Source: Pteria penguin
Lineage: Eukaryota; Mollusca; Bivalvia; Pterioida; Pteriidae
Reading direction: 5' to 3'
DNA: 64,000 nucleotides
Assembly (NCBI GenBank): GCA_035048485.1
Contig: CM068584.1
Span: forward strand, 68,725,878-68,789,877
Shown here: piece after piece, positions 1-11,223 of the stretch
Position numbering within the stretch: the stretch's first letter is position 1
How the letters are laid out: each line of letters begins with the position of its first letter
Program-made: the position numbers and the translations under genes
The notes under the pieces: generated by a model
Database searches by the model: none
The model's input: the letters and a program-made list of their open reading frames with translations, nothing else
Told to the model about the DNA's origin: nothing

Positions 1-321
1 ATTGAAAATATATCAATATCTGTATGGTTTACACTTCACTGGAAGAAGAAGTCAATGCAAATTGCAATGATGCAGTAATCTTTCTCCTTTTACATAGTTG
101 ACGCATCTTAACTTCACACAGTTCTGAAGATAAAAAAGAAAATGTGAATGACTACCCCTCCCACCCCCCCCCCCCCTTTTTTTAAATTAACAAAAAAAAA
201 AAAACCCAAACAACCAAGAGGCACCAATGGGCCTATATATCGCTCACCTGAGCACAAATTGCTTATCTACAATAAAATGACAGCTCATTTCAGTAGAAAA
301 TTTTGCTTATTTTCTACAAGA

Positions 322-955
322 CTTTCTATAAGGTTTGGTGATATTTTTTGCAGTTGTTTTAAAGAGGTCCAAAATGTGTCAACCAATCAGAGCCAAAGGC
401 AGCCATCTTGGATTACGGATCGTCACAAAAAACACAACCTTGGTAGAGGACCTCGAGTACTTACTTCCTATGAGGTTTGGTGAAATTCTGTGCAGGGCTT
501 CTGGAGAAAAAGTCCAAAATGTGTCAACCAATCAGAGCCAATGGTGGCCATCTTGGATTACGGATCGTCACAAAAAACACAAACTTGGTAGAGGACCTTG
601 AGTACTTACTTCCTATGAGGTTTGGTGAAATTCTGTGTAGCGGTTCTGGAGAAGAAGTCAAAAATGTGTCACCCAATCAGAGCCAATGGCAGCCATCTTG
701 GATTACGGATGGGTACGAAAAACACAAACTTGGTAGAGGACCTTGAGTACTTACTTCCTATGAGGTTTGGTGGAATTCTGTGTAGCCATTCTGGAGAAGA
801 AGTCCAAAATGTGTCAACCAATCAGAGCTAATGGCAGTCGTCTTGGACTACGGATGGGCACGAAAAACACAAACTTGGTAGAGATCCTTGAGTACTTACT
901 TCCTATGAAGTTTGGTGAAATTCTGTGCTGCAGTTCTGGTGAAGAAGTCGAAAAT
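322..955 (+). repeat. 145-bp tandem repeat, about 4.3 copies
   Basis: The phrase AACCAATCAG recurs at 381, 526, 671 (one change) and 816, exactly 145 bases apart. Each unit contains a GAGGTTTGGTGAAATTCTG block and a CATCTTGGATTACGGAT block. Because 145 is not a multiple of 3, overlapping 69-111-codon frames appear in register and should not be read as genes. The array is internal to the hairpin-ended element. Confidence 0.97.
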
Positions 956-996
956 GTAGAAAAGCTAACGATGGACGGACGGCGATTGATCACAAT

Positions 997-1027
997 AGCT
1001 CACCTGAGCCTTTGGCTCAGGTGAGCT
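997..1027 (+). other. Perfect 14-bp terminal hairpin
   Basis: AGCTCACCTGAGCC, loop TTT, then the exact complement, ending in GAGCTAAAAAA. It marks the right end of the element and is repeated with two changes at 6,443-6,473. Confidence 0.95.
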
Positions 1028-1029
1028 AA

Positions 1030-1200
1030 AAAAAACCCAACATTTGTAGGAGACAATGAGTTTTTTATTCCTATCAAGTTCCATAGAAATCTGTTGAGTG
1101 GTTTTAGAGAAAAAGTCCAAAATGAGGAAAGTTTACGATGAACGACAAACGGATGGATGGCATGCAATGACTACAGCTCACTCTGGCTCAGGTGAACTAA
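1030..1200 (+). mobile_element. Second, 5'-truncated copy of the hairpin-ended element
   Basis: It contains degenerate versions of the GAAATCTG...AAAGTCCAAAATG and GGATGGATGG blocks. It ends in an imperfect hairpin (CAGCTCACTCTGGCTCAGGTGAACT), abutting the preceding copy. Confidence 0.6.
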
Positions 1201-1674
1201 AAAAGCATAATTATTTCTGTATTCCAATTCTCTTCAGTTATATTTATTCCAATAAAAATATTTAAAATTCTATTTCAAATTTGAACAAAAAAAAAAAAAC
1301 AAAACAAAACAAACTTGAACTAGTCTTCTCTTATGAAGAAGACGATTCCCTCTTGGACACACTTTTCTCTATGATTGTCCTAGCTGTTGAAAGACCTGAA
1401 CAAAATAACAAACATCTGCTATATAATATTAAATAATGGACATTGTATTGATAGATCTTACCTGTAACATCTGCTATCTGTTTAGATAATTCTTCTAGTT
1501 GATCTGTCAAATGAGATATTATTATATTTCATTTCTGATTGATTAAGACAAAATATCAATCATCAACAATCAAACAAAACCAACATTGTGAAATTCTCCC
1601 CACAAGTTTCCCATAGAGAATCATTGCTACATTTAAATTTCTCACATTTACAATGTATACTGCAAAAGTAACCT
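1201..1674. other. AT-rich stretch without recognisable gene
   Basis: There is an A-rich tract near 1,288-1,310 and short AT-rich sequence. I see no splice-bounded ORF, RNA gene or repeat here. Confidence 0.6.
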
Positions 1675-3122
1675 TTGCTAGGGTTGCTATGTCACTCACA
1701 ACAATGTACCAAGGTGGACAGCCAGAGAAGGTAACCTGTGCCGTGTGGCTATGTCACTCACAACAATGTACCAAGGTGGACAGCCAGAGAAGGTAACCTG
1801 TGCCGTGTGGCTATGTCACTCACAACAATGTACCAAGGTGGACAGCCAGAGAAGGTTACCTGTGCCGTGTGGCTGTCACTCACAACAATGTACCAAGGTG
1901 GACAGTCAGAGAAGGAAGCCTGTGCCGTGTGGCTATGTCACTCACAACAATGTACCAAGGTGGACAGCCAGAGAAGGTAACCTGTGCCGTGTGGCTATGT
2001 CACTCACAACAATGTACCAAGGTGGACAGCCAGAGAAGGTAACCTGTGCCGTGTGGCTATGTCACTCACAACAATGTACCAAGGTGGAGAGTCAGAGAAA
2101 ATAACCTGTGCTGTGTGGCTGTGTAACTCACAACAATGTACCAAGGTGGACAGTCAGGGAAAATAGCCTATGCTGTGTGGCTGTGTCACTCACAACAATG
2201 TACCAAGGTGGACAGTCAGAGAAGGTAACCTGTGCTGTGTGGCTATGTCACTCACAACAATGTTCCAAGGTGGACAGTCAGAGAAGGTAACCTGTGCAAT
2301 GTGGTTATGTCACTCACAACAATGTACCAAGGTGGACAGTCAGAGAATACAACCTGTGCTGTGTGGCTATGTCACTCACAACAATGTACCACGGTGGACA
2401 GTCAGACAAGGTAACTTGTGCTGTGTGGCTATGTCACTCACAACAATGTACCAAGGTGGACAGCCAGAAAAGGTAATCTGTGCTGTGTGGCTATGTCACT
2501 AACAACAATGTACCAAGGTGGATAGTCAGAGAAGGTAACCTGTGCTGTGTGGCTTTGTCACTCACAACAATGTACCAAGGTGAACAGTCAGAGAAGGTAA
2601 CCTGTGCTGTGTGGTTATGTCACTCACAACAAGAAACCGTCAAGGACGGTATGACCGGAATACAAATGCTAAACGCAAAATGTTGACACCGGACGGACAG
2701 ATAGACAGACAGACAGACGGATTTTGCCAATTTATAGACCATAACTGCTTTGCATTAATATTAACAATACAAGTGCTCACCCTAAAGGCAAAAAACAGTG
2801 TGTTCACTGAAGCGTAAAATCAAGGTCAAGGTCACTAAATTTTTATATTGGTTGGATAGAACATTCAAGTATCTACAAACCTACCAACTTTGACATAAGT
2901 ATCCTTTAGGGTATGAAAAAAAAAACAAGCTAAACGCAAAATTTTGATGGTGTGTGGACGGACAAACGGATTTCGCCAATTCATAGACCGGATTTGCTTT
3001 GCAATCCGGTCTACAATGTACCAAGGTGGACAGTCAGACAAGGTAACCTGTACTGTGTGGCTGTGTCACTCACAACAATGTACCAAGGTGGACAGTCAGA
3101 GAAAATAACCTGTGCTGTATGA
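1675..3122 (+). repeat. 62-bp minisatellite, about 17 copies, interrupted at 2,633-3,012
   Basis: The unit contains CACTCACAACAATGTACCAAGG and GGTAACCTGTGCTGTGTGG and repeats every 62 bases (one unit lacks a few bases near 1,870). Units from about 1,686 to 2,090 carry GTGCCGTGTGG, while later ones carry GTGCTGTGTGG, so two variant blocks are visible. The array stops at 2,632 and resumes at 3,013 for nearly two more units. The 60-119-codon frames in all three plus frames are by-products of the period. Confidence 0.97.
2633..3012 (+). mobile_element. 380-bp hairpin-ended element inserted in the 62-bp array
   Basis: The flanking array reads ...CACAACAA before it and ACAATGTACC... after it, so ACAA is duplicated (2,629-2,632 and 3,013-3,016). 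The right end is a hairpin AGACCGGATTTGC-TTT-GCAATCCGGTCT (12 paired bases, one bulged T) at 2,985-3,012, preceded by GGACGGACAAACGG. An internal near-copy of the same end lies at 2,690-2,750 with a GACA microsatellite. No coding capacity is seen. The terminal hairpin plus GGACGGAC motif parallels the other element family although the sequences differ. Confidence 0.75.
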
Positions 3123-3289
3123 ACATTCCACTGTCAATTGATTTTAATGTTATATAATATCATTAATGTTATCTCACTGTGACACTGAAAACTAACTACC
3201 ACAATGGAAGTTCACAGACCACTGGGTATCATAGGTAGACTATTAGCGCTATAACCAAATTACAATATTTGTGAAAAAAAAAATCTTAC

Positions 3290-3862
3290 TCTCGTGGCGG
3301 ATATGCCTATTAACTGTTTCTGCAATCTTGTTATGCATCCCTCCACTGAAATCTGTCTTCTTTATGTCACCAAGAAGTGATACAAACGTCGGCCCGGATG
3401 AAGGAAACAAGGAGTCCACACGTTGACATATATCACTGAATTCTGACCAATGTTGGTTGAAATCGTTATCAGTGATCTTGCTACTATGTGCATGACCATA
3501 CACCTTATTTCGTAGATCCCGTATCCTTTCAATAATGTCCCCAATGGTGTTGTTTGAGGAAGCTGTCGGTAACTTACCCCAACCATTACTGGGAGCTGTC
3601 ACACTGGGCAGGTTGATGTTACGAATTATCTTATATAGAAATGTCACGTCAAAATTTGAGTAACCTTGAGAAGATGCATCTCTTAATAATGACTTCTCCT
3701 CTGCTGTTAAATTTCGGAGTCCAGATGCACGAACTTTTATATCATGTGGTGGGATGTCTTTCTGCAGAATATGACGCAATATTTCGGGGAAAATTTCCAC
3801 AGCTACGTAACAGCATCGTGTGTAATTAACTGTTTCCTTAGACAAAGCCATGAATGAGTGTC
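3290..3862 (-). CDS. DZIP3-type HEPN domain exon
   Basis: The exon encodes about 187 residues starting at the methionine codon at 3,851 (MALSKE). Upstream is a good acceptor: a pyrimidine tract ending TATTTCAG just before 3,862. Downstream a possible donor GTAAGA begins at 3,289, leaving phase 1. The HEPN signature is visible as RNKVYGHA (R, N and H at the usual spacing), with the flanking pattern expected of the DZIP3-like HEPN family (NITAEEKSLL-type helix, FDVTFLYKIIRNI, IIERIRDLRN). Proteins with this domain are greatly expanded in bivalves and often sit beside TIR, NACHT or RING domains. HEPN domains can be RNases or scaffolds; which applies is unknown here. No partner exon is recognisable nearby, so this may be the first coding exon of a longer gene or a stray exon. 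Confidence 0.7.
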
Positions 3863-3908
3863 CTGAAATACAGGAGGATAAATAAATAAATAAATATATA
3901 TATTTCAA

Positions 3909-4351
3909 AATTTTAGGCTCAGGTGAGCTAAACTAAATCTATGCATGTCAAAGACGTTATTTTCATTATGTCAAATCTAAAAAGAGAGTAGGACATGCAT
4001 CCTTCAGCAGCTATTGTTGTATTTTTAAAATCACTTAATTTTTACATGTACATCACTACATGTTACACACTGTGACACATATATATTGGTATAAAATTTT
4101 TTTAGGGGTAACAAATGTAACTCATTATCATCCACTATATTTTTTTTTTTTGTTTTTCTGACAATGCAATTTCTCAAGTCTTTGTACTTGTAACATCAAA
4201 ATTGACACCACCGCAGCAAATATTTATAGATGTTGAGATACAGTGAGGAAAGACTAACCAATATCTGTGAATACAAGATATGCTTCAATGGAATTTAATA
4301 ATAAGCACTGGAAATAATTCATTTTCTGTCTGATGGATGTACAGTATTAAA
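3909..4351. other. AT-rich stretch without recognisable gene
   Basis: It contains the TAAATAAATAAATATATA run next to the HEPN exon and a T-tract at 4,140-4,151. Nothing else can be supported. Confidence 0.6.
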
Positions 4352-4508
4352 CAAGAGGCCCAAGAGTGCCTACATTGCTCACCTGGGTGCCATAGATGCT
4401 GTAATTGGGTTCAACTATGTCAGAAAAGTGAACAAGAGTGGTTTTTCTGATTAAGTCTTTCAATGTGGTCACAGGAAAATCAAAGCAATGGAACAAAATA
4501 CCAGTAAT
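4352..4508 (+). mobile_element. Left-end fragment of the hairpin-ended element family
   Basis: It begins ACAAGAGGCCCAAGAGTGCC followed by GCTCACCTGGG, matching the left ends at 209 and 4,509. The right end is missing where the next copy begins. Confidence 0.6.
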
Positions 4509-4606
4509 AAAACAAGAGGCCAAAGTGGGCCTATATCGCTCACCTGAGTACCTAGATGATCAGTCATGCATGAAGGAAGAATTCATTTATTTTTGCATTA
4601 ATGTGA

Positions 4607-4873
4607 TTGATTGATTATTGTTTTACGTCACACCACGAATATTTCACGTATATGGTGACGGCATCTGCCTGATGCGGAGCATACAAATTTTGACCTTTGC
4701 AACGGACCCACCCGAAGCAGTGAGGGATCTTTAACCAGCCATGCATACCACGACACGGGGCCTCGGTTTTTACTGTCTCATCCGAAAGACATGACACCGG
4801 CATGACCTGAGCGGGACTCGAACCCCGGCCTCCCGATCAGGAGTCCGACGCGATACCACTAGGCCACGCCGGC
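4607..4873 (-). mobile_element. tRNA-derived SINE, full length
   Basis: On the minus strand the head is tRNA-like: a box A-like TGGCCTAGTGG and a perfect box B GGTTCGAGTCCC, about 50 bases apart. The 3' end is ...GTGTGACGTAAAACAATAATC followed by short ATCA repeats. It is flanked by an exact 15-bp duplication TTTGCATTAATGTGA at 4,592-4,606 and 4,874-4,888, so both ends are defined. The 3' region resembles the 3' end of the LINE at 51,943-57,800 (CATAT..GTG.AATATTC..GGTG.GACGTAAAACAATAATC). It may belong to a known molluscan family such as RUDI, but I cannot confirm that. The 62-codon ORF in it is fortuitous. Confidence 0.93.
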
Positions 4874-6442
4874 TTTGCATTAATGTGACTAAGTCAACAC
4901 AGATGTTGAAAATATGTCAAATTTTATTTCAGGCTAGAATAAAAAACAACCCTTTTTTGCACATCCATTCAGGTGATTTTGATATTAAGCATTTCCTTTG
5001 TCTCTGCAAGAAGTCATTCAGGGCAACAAGTTAGTCATTTTCTTTAGGTGGGGCCTTTTGTTGACTGATTTCAAGTCTGGGTCATGAACAACAATTGTTT
5101 CAAATATTGTCCAGATCTAACTTAAAATTACCTAATTTCATATGTTGAGTGTTGAGAAACATCTAAAAACTTATTTAGATGTGTAAAGAAATGAAAAAAA
5201 AAATTTTTGACCACAGCTGGATTAGAACCGCTACTCTCCATATTTCAATTACCAAGTGGTATATGTACCATTGTGAGAACTGCTTTTTAGACATGGTGGC
5301 ATTATCTGTTAACCAATTTGGATAAAATTTACCAAATTGATTGAGGACCTTTAGTACGTCATATATTCCATGTTTCATTAAAATCTTTCATGTGGTATAA
5401 CAGCAGAAGTGAAAAATGTGATTGAATTGTTCCTATACACCCTCATTTGGAAGTCTTAAAAAATTCATAGAAAATCCAAAAATTGAGATATTGACAAAAT
5501 TCTTTCAAAGTAACAATCCTTACCATAATTATGATCACAATAGTCCATAAGAAATCATCATTATCAATTAACTAGGAAATATGACACTTTTTTTTCTGCA
5601 TTGAATCACCAAGTCCAAAATGAAAGGACTTGAAAGTCCTCAAGGTCGGAATTGCATGGTCAAGTACATCAAAGGTAATAAAGTCGTGATCCACCAAGAG
5701 ATCACAAACCAAGCGTGTAGTGTTTAGGATCAGTATTGACAAAAACACGGTCTGCACACAGGTGCTCGTTTTCATATAAACAACGGCTCCGCCCCTGTAC
5801 ACCCCTGTACGTCTCCGTCTCGTACTATATAGTTATCTAATTCTCTCATCACTTTTAATATTGACAGTAGTGTGAAATTAACAATCTGGACAGTCTCTTC
5901 TGTACATGTACATTTGGGGAAAACCATGTTTACCCGTGGAGATCTATAAATAACTGGCTATTTTTAGTAGCATTGCATATCAACAACTACCGAGACATTT
6001 GTTTATCGTTGTGACGAGAAGATTTTAGAGTACTTCAAATTCCACTGCTATAAAAAGAAGCAATAGTTTTATTAATTATAATACAATGGATACTAGTATG
6101 GACTAGTAATGTACTTCTTAAATTACGGCACAGCTACACAATAATGTCAATTGTACTTTTTCAGGACTTTCCGTCGAGTATTCGGAAAGACTGCATGTCC
6201 TCCAGCGCATGAATATAACTCGTCTAAACCGATGGAATAAAGGCACATCTATTTTCTCATCTGATCAAACTTATCTTGTATTGACTCATACAATATGAAT
6301 TATAAGTAACGTTACTGAAAGTAAATCTAATCACGCTTTTTCTAAATATCGCAAATCTGCAATGTAGTTCCAGAGAAGAAGTCAAAAATGTGAAAAAATT
6401 AACAACCGACGAAGACGACGACGGACGGCGCACTATGACTAT

Positions 6443-6473
6443 AGCTCACTTGAGCCTTTGGCTCTGGTGAGCT
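6443..6473 (+). other. Terminal hairpin of the hairpin-ended element
   Basis: AGCTCACTTGAGCC, loop TTT, GGCTCTGGTGAGCT. It differs from the 997-1,027 hairpin at two positions. Confidence 0.85.
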
Positions 6474-6539
6474 AAAAAAACAAGAGGCCCAATTCAGTTG
6501 CTAGAATTTAAAAAATTTCTTATGAGGATGTGGAGTTTA

Positions 6540-7290
6540 TACATGTGTATTTACCCTCCTACCCCCTTTCCTTCTTCTTTTCTCGCGTTTCATATTGTTC
6601 AAAAGTTGTACATGACCTACATAAAGTGTGTGTCCCCTGTCATTACAGCTATACCAGGGGTGCGTTCAGAATCGTAGCTGCTAGGCTAGCCGCTAGATTG
6701 AGTATTTATAACACATCATTCTGAACACACAGCTACATTTAGCGGCTAGGTAAAATGGTAGACAGTTATAAATCCTCTTTCATATTTTGAAATAAGCTAT
6801 CGGCTTTAGTAGATTGAACAATGTTTCATATCACGGATCAGCACGTGATGGTTTCCAATTTAATTTTTACTTTGGATTGGGTAACCAAGGTGTTTTCAAG
6901 CAAAAACGGAGAAGAGAAAGCAAAAACATTTACAGTCTGCCATTTTGAATTTGAAAGCTAGCATAAGAATTTAAGGCTTGGTTTTGCTACATAGTGGCTA
7001 GGCGAGCAGATCGTTCAGTTAACGAGCAGAGCTAGCTGCTACGTAGCCGCTAGGATTCAGAATGCACCAGTGTACAACCTATACGATGCTAGAAGGGTGT
7101 TTCCTAGCTAAAGACTCTAATTCCTCCTCTCTCACTTTTTCCAATTGTTCGAAGGTTTACATGACCTACATTAAGTTCCTATATATCGTGTAATAACAGC
7201 CATACCAGGAAAAATGACGATGCTACAATGTGGCTAAAAGGGGGAGGTTGACAATGCTAGACAGGTGTTGCCTATCTAAAGACTTAATGT
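6540..7290 (+). repeat. Two diverged direct repeats, the first split by a MITE
   Basis: GTACATGACCTACATAAAG...ATTACAGCTATACCAG (6,608-6,657) corresponds to TTACATGACCTACATTAAG...ATAACAGCCATACCAG at about 7,155-7,208. The flanks TATACGATGCTAGAAGGGTGTTTCCTAGCTAAAGACT and GACAATGCTAGACAGGTGTTGCCTATCTAAAGACT also correspond. Confidence 0.65.
6658..7067. mobile_element. MITE with inverted ends GGTGCRTTCWGAATC
   Basis: The left end is GGGTGCGTTCAGAATCGTAG. The complement of the right end is GGTGCATTCTGAATCCTAG. Inside both ends TAGC(T/G)GCTA blocks recur. CAG flanks both ends (6,655-6,657 and 7,068-7,070), a possible 3-bp target duplication. The second direct repeat at about 7,208 serves as a paralogous empty site. 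There is no transposase. A superfamily cannot be fixed from this; a Harbinger-like origin is only a guess. Confidence 0.7.
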
Positions 7291-8890
7291 GATGCGACAT
7301 TTGATCATCTACTATACTTACTGTCTAAACCATCACGGGAAACATTTTAATTTCTCCTAATGTTTACAACTTTTAGCCCATATACATACCTTTCTATTCT
7401 TATCAAGGAATCAATTTTGCATATTACTCCACACATTCTGAATACATACCTGACTTTCTAATAGTTCGAATGTTGGGAATATAAACCACAGTCAACTTAC
7501 CCCTCTTTTACGTGCCATGCTAGTGTTTTTAGATCACCTGTGCACAATCAACTTTAAATTTATATGAAGGAGATGTCAGAATGTGCCAGCCTCATTTCAG
7601 ATTTGTTGACTTAAGGAATGTGTGAAACCCCTCCCCCCCTTCCCCAATTATTCAGGACTCAAGATAACACATACTTTGACCTAGAGCAAAATTTCCTGTG
7701 TAATATTGAAATCCACAAAAGTAGTAAGAAGTTGTGGCCAAGTTTCATATATAATTATAGCACAAATATAAATTTGAAAGAAACTGAGTGAGGAAGGAAT
7801 TTTCAATAATTTTCTAATTGAAAAAAATAGGGCACCCCTAACGGGTGTATGATATGCCCTCATCATGTTTTAATGTAGTCTACAAGCCACATCCTTTCAT
7901 ATGACACCATCAAAATCGCCGTCAAATCAGGAGGAACTAGTCACGTGAGTTATAGTGTGTTTTCAAATCAATTCATGATTGAACAGGAAGATTAAATATA
8001 CGAAACCATTATTGATTCTGAAGTACTTTTCTTTGTGATAAAATTGTTACTTTCGTTAGTTTTATAAAAATCGTGGAATAAAACCATTAAAAAAATTTTT
8101 TTTTACTTTAATACAGTTTAAATTTCCCACTTTTTGAGAACAGACTATAATTGTTTATGCTTACGTCAGGCACGTGTTTACTTTTGAAACATGGCCGCGA
8201 TCCAAGCGAGGATTTGTATTGTTGTTTTCACCTGGACACTTATCAGTGTTGTACAGTGCATATGATGGAAATTTTTGCATGACAATGAAGGAAAATATGT
8301 CTGGACATTATCTGTGGCCTGCATTCTGCAGGAAACAAAGATTTGTACGGTGATGTAGATCGTTTGTACACGGTGGCTGTCAAATAACGTAAAGAAGGGC
8401 TGACAAAAGATTGGCTAGTGGCAATAGTAAACGACACTATAATAAAACGGCGACGTGCAAGAATCTCAAAAGAGATTAATCCCCTCCCCCCTTTTCCAGT
8501 CAGGTTGTACTAGATACAGGATCGTCGCTTTCCGGTATTTTGGATCAGACAGTAAAATTGTCGCGGTTGCCTGTCCCGGTAAGATCTGATATGTCAAGGA
8601 TCCCTTAGTGAGTCGGGTAAGTGCTGTCTCATTGTAGGATTAAGAAGAAGGGGGAGGGGGGGGGGTTGCAGGGTTGGAAACCCCATATGATTGCAAAGTT
8701 TTAACCAAAGAAACATGGTCATTCTCGACCATTTTTATGGCTGCAATAACCTCCTCCTCCTCATTTCAGACTGAATAGTGCGAAATATTAGTCATATGAG
8801 GCTGCATACCCCCCCCCCCCCCTTTTTTTCATTATGTCGATATCATACTATGTGTCTTATGAGATTTTTGTAATTTGGAAAATAAAATGT
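7291..8890. other. No supportable gene
   Basis: The region is mostly AT-rich, with a G-run at 8,648-8,665 and a C-run at 8,810-8,823. The only hint of coding is a 24-codon frame at 8,191-8,265 (listed separately). Confidence 0.55.
8191..8265 (+). other. Possible signal-peptide start exon
   Basis: AAACATGGCC gives a strong initiation context. The 24-codon frame starts MAAIQAR and continues with a hydrophobic run ending SVVQC, which looks like a secretion signal. Upstream lie TTACGTCA (CRE-like) and CACGTG (E-box). No convincing donor follows before the TGA, so this could be chance. Confidence 0.2.
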
Positions 8891-10995
8891 GCATGAGTGA
8901 CTACCATAAATGACTACCATGTATGCCCAAGATAAAGGACTACCAGCAATGCCTTCCATGAATGACTCTCATGAATGACCAGCAAGAACAACCATCAATG
9001 ACCACCATGAATGACTTCAAAGAAAGACCACAATGAATGACCACATGTATGACCGACATGAATGACTACCATGAATGACTACCATGTATGACCGACATGA
9101 ATGACTACCATGAATGGCCACCATGTATGACCGACATGAATGATTACCATGAATGACCACCATGTATGACCGACATGAATGACTACCATGAATGACCGAC
9201 ATGAATGACTACCATGAATGACCACCATGTATGACCGACATGAATGACTACCATGAATGACTACCATGAATGACCGCCATGTATGACTGACATGAATGAC
9301 TACCATGGATGTCTACCATGTATGACCGACATGAATGACTACCTTGAATGACCACCATGTATGACCGACATGAATGACTACCATGTATGACCGACATGAA
9401 TGACTACCATGAATGACCGCCATGTATGACCGACATGAATGACTACCACGGATGTCTATCATGTATGACCGACATGAATGACTACCATGAATGACCGCCA
9501 TGTATGACCGACATGAATGACTACCATGGATGTCTATCATGTATGACCGACATGAATGACTACCATGAATGACCGCCATGTATGACCGACATGAATGACT
9601 ACCATGGATGTCTATCATGTATGACCGACATGAATGACTACCATGAATGACCGCCATGTATGACCGACATGAATGATTACCATGAATGACCACCATGTAT
9701 GACCAATATGAATGACTACCATGTATGACCGACATGAATGACTACCATGAATGACCGCCATGTATGACCGACATGAATGACTACCACGGATGTCTATCAT
9801 GTATGACCGACATGAATGACTACCATGAATGACCGCCATGTATGACCGACATGAATGACTACCATGGATGTCTATCATGTATGACCGACATGAATGACTA
9901 CCATGAATGACCTCCATGTATGACCTACATGAATGACTTACATGTATGACTAACATGTATGACCGACATGAATGACTACCATGAATGACCGCCATGTATG
10001 ACCGACATGAATGACTACCATGGATGTCTATCATGTATGACCGACATGAATGACTACCATGAATGACCGCCATGTATGACCGACATGAATGACTACCATG
10101 AATGACCGCCATGTATGACCGACATGAATGACTACCATGGATGTCTATCATGTATGACCGACATGAATGACTACCATGAATGACCGCCATGTATGACCGA
10201 CATGAATGACTACCATGAATGACTACCATGTATGACCGACATGAATGACCACCATGTATGACCGCCATGTATGACCGACATGAATGACTACCATGGATGT
10301 TTACCATGAACAACCCACAGTGATTTCTATAAATGACGACTATGAATGATTATGATGAATGACTACCATGGATGACCACACGGGATACCCGCCATGAATG
10401 ACCAACATGATTAATAACCATGTAAGATCACCATGAATGAATATCCTGAATAACCACCATGAATGACTACCATGAATGTACACCATGACTTACTATCATG
10501 AATGACTGCCACGAATGACTGCCACGAATGACTACCATAAATTTACAAATGAATAACCACCATGAGTGACTACTATGAATAACCACCATGAATGACTACC
10601 CCGAATGTCCACCCTGAATGGCTACCATGAAGGACTATCATGAATGACTACCATGAATGACCACCATAAAAGACTACCATGAATGAGTATCATGAATGAA
10701 TACTATGACTGACCACCATGAATGACCACAATGAATGACTACAATGCATGACTACCATGCATTACTACCATGAATGATCACCATCAACAACTGCAACGAA
10801 TGACCACCATTAATGACTACCATGCATGACTACAATGAATCAACACGATGAAAGACTACCACGAATGACTACCATGAGTGGCTATCATGAATGACCACCA
10901 TGCATTATTATCATGAATGATCACCATGAAGGACTACCACGAATGGTCACCATAAATCACTACCACGAATGACCACCATGAATGACCACAATGCA
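8891..10995. repeat. 13-bp minisatellite organised in 39- and 78-bp units
   Basis: The basic word is CATGAATGACNRC (13 bases). From about 9,017 to 10,313 three words form a 39-bp unit (CATGAATGACTAC, CATGAATGACCGC, CATGTATGACCGA). The middle word alternates with CATGGATGTCTAT, giving 78 bp. The flanks (8,891-9,016 and 10,314-10,995) hold diverged 13-bp words. On the minus strand the 39-bp units stay open and would encode 13-residue repeats (GSHSCRSYMAVIH and similar). These are considered artefacts of the period. Confidence 0.97.
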
Positions 10996-11084
10996 TGTCT
11001 TTGTTTTCCAAATTACTAATATGCCGTAGGATTGTGACGATAAAGAAAACAAAAATGAATAAATAAAATTAAAGGTAAACATAA

Positions 11085-11116
11085 CCCCCCGCCCCCCCCC
11101 CCACCCCCCCCCCCCC

Positions 11117-11158
<42 letters not shown>

Positions 11159-11177
11159 ACCCCCCCCCCCCCCCCCC

Positions 11178-11209
<32 letters not shown>

Positions 11210-11223
11210 ACCCCCCCCCCACC
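11085..11223. repeat. Poly-C tract with spaced A residues
   Basis: Nearly 140 bases are C, broken by single A residues about every 7-40 bases. The minus strand is therefore G-rich with many runs suited to G-quadruplex formation. The exact length is unreliable in any assembly. Glycine-rich frames across it are not genes. Confidence 0.95.

Larger units (their letters stand above)
209..1029 (+). mobile_element. Short interspersed element, hairpin-ended, with internal 145-bp repeats
   Basis: The left end reads CAAGAGGCACCAATGGGCC followed by a CTCACCTGAG block. The right end is a GGACGGACGGCG stretch followed by a perfect 14-bp hairpin. Similar left ends occur near 4,352, 4,509 and 6,480, and similar right ends near 1,190 and 6,473, so this is a dispersed family. 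No credible protein is encoded; open frames here come from the internal repeat. The architecture (internal tandem repeats plus a terminal hairpin) recalls non-autonomous Helitron-related pearl elements of bivalves. That link is inference, because the hairpin is at the very end rather than a few bases inside it. Confidence 0.7.
4509..6473 (+). mobile_element. Long copy of the hairpin-ended element with a nested SINE
   Basis: It begins AAACAAGAGGCC with CTATATCGCTCACCTGAG. The nearest matching right end, a GACGACGACGGACGGCG block plus hairpin, is at 6,380-6,473. If these are the two ends of one copy it is about 1.7 kb without the SINE. It could also be two fragments. Short frames at 5,175-5,378 and 5,572-5,802 show no domain. 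Confidence 0.45.

Noticed and set aside
1738..2686. Overlapping ORFs of 60-119 codons in the 62-bp array
   Set aside because: They appear in every plus frame because the period is 2 modulo 3, and their repeats change frame along the array; no start, splice or domain support.
4615..4803. 62-codon minus ORF
   Set aside because: Lies wholly within the SINE body.
5175..5378. 67-codon minus ORF with a weak B-box-like GGTTCTAATCC
   Set aside because: B box has a central mismatch, A box is unclear, and the ORF has no domain.
9017..10313. 140- and 232-codon repetitive proteins on the minus strand
   Set aside because: Period 39 keeps any stop-free frame open; composition is just the translated minisatellite.
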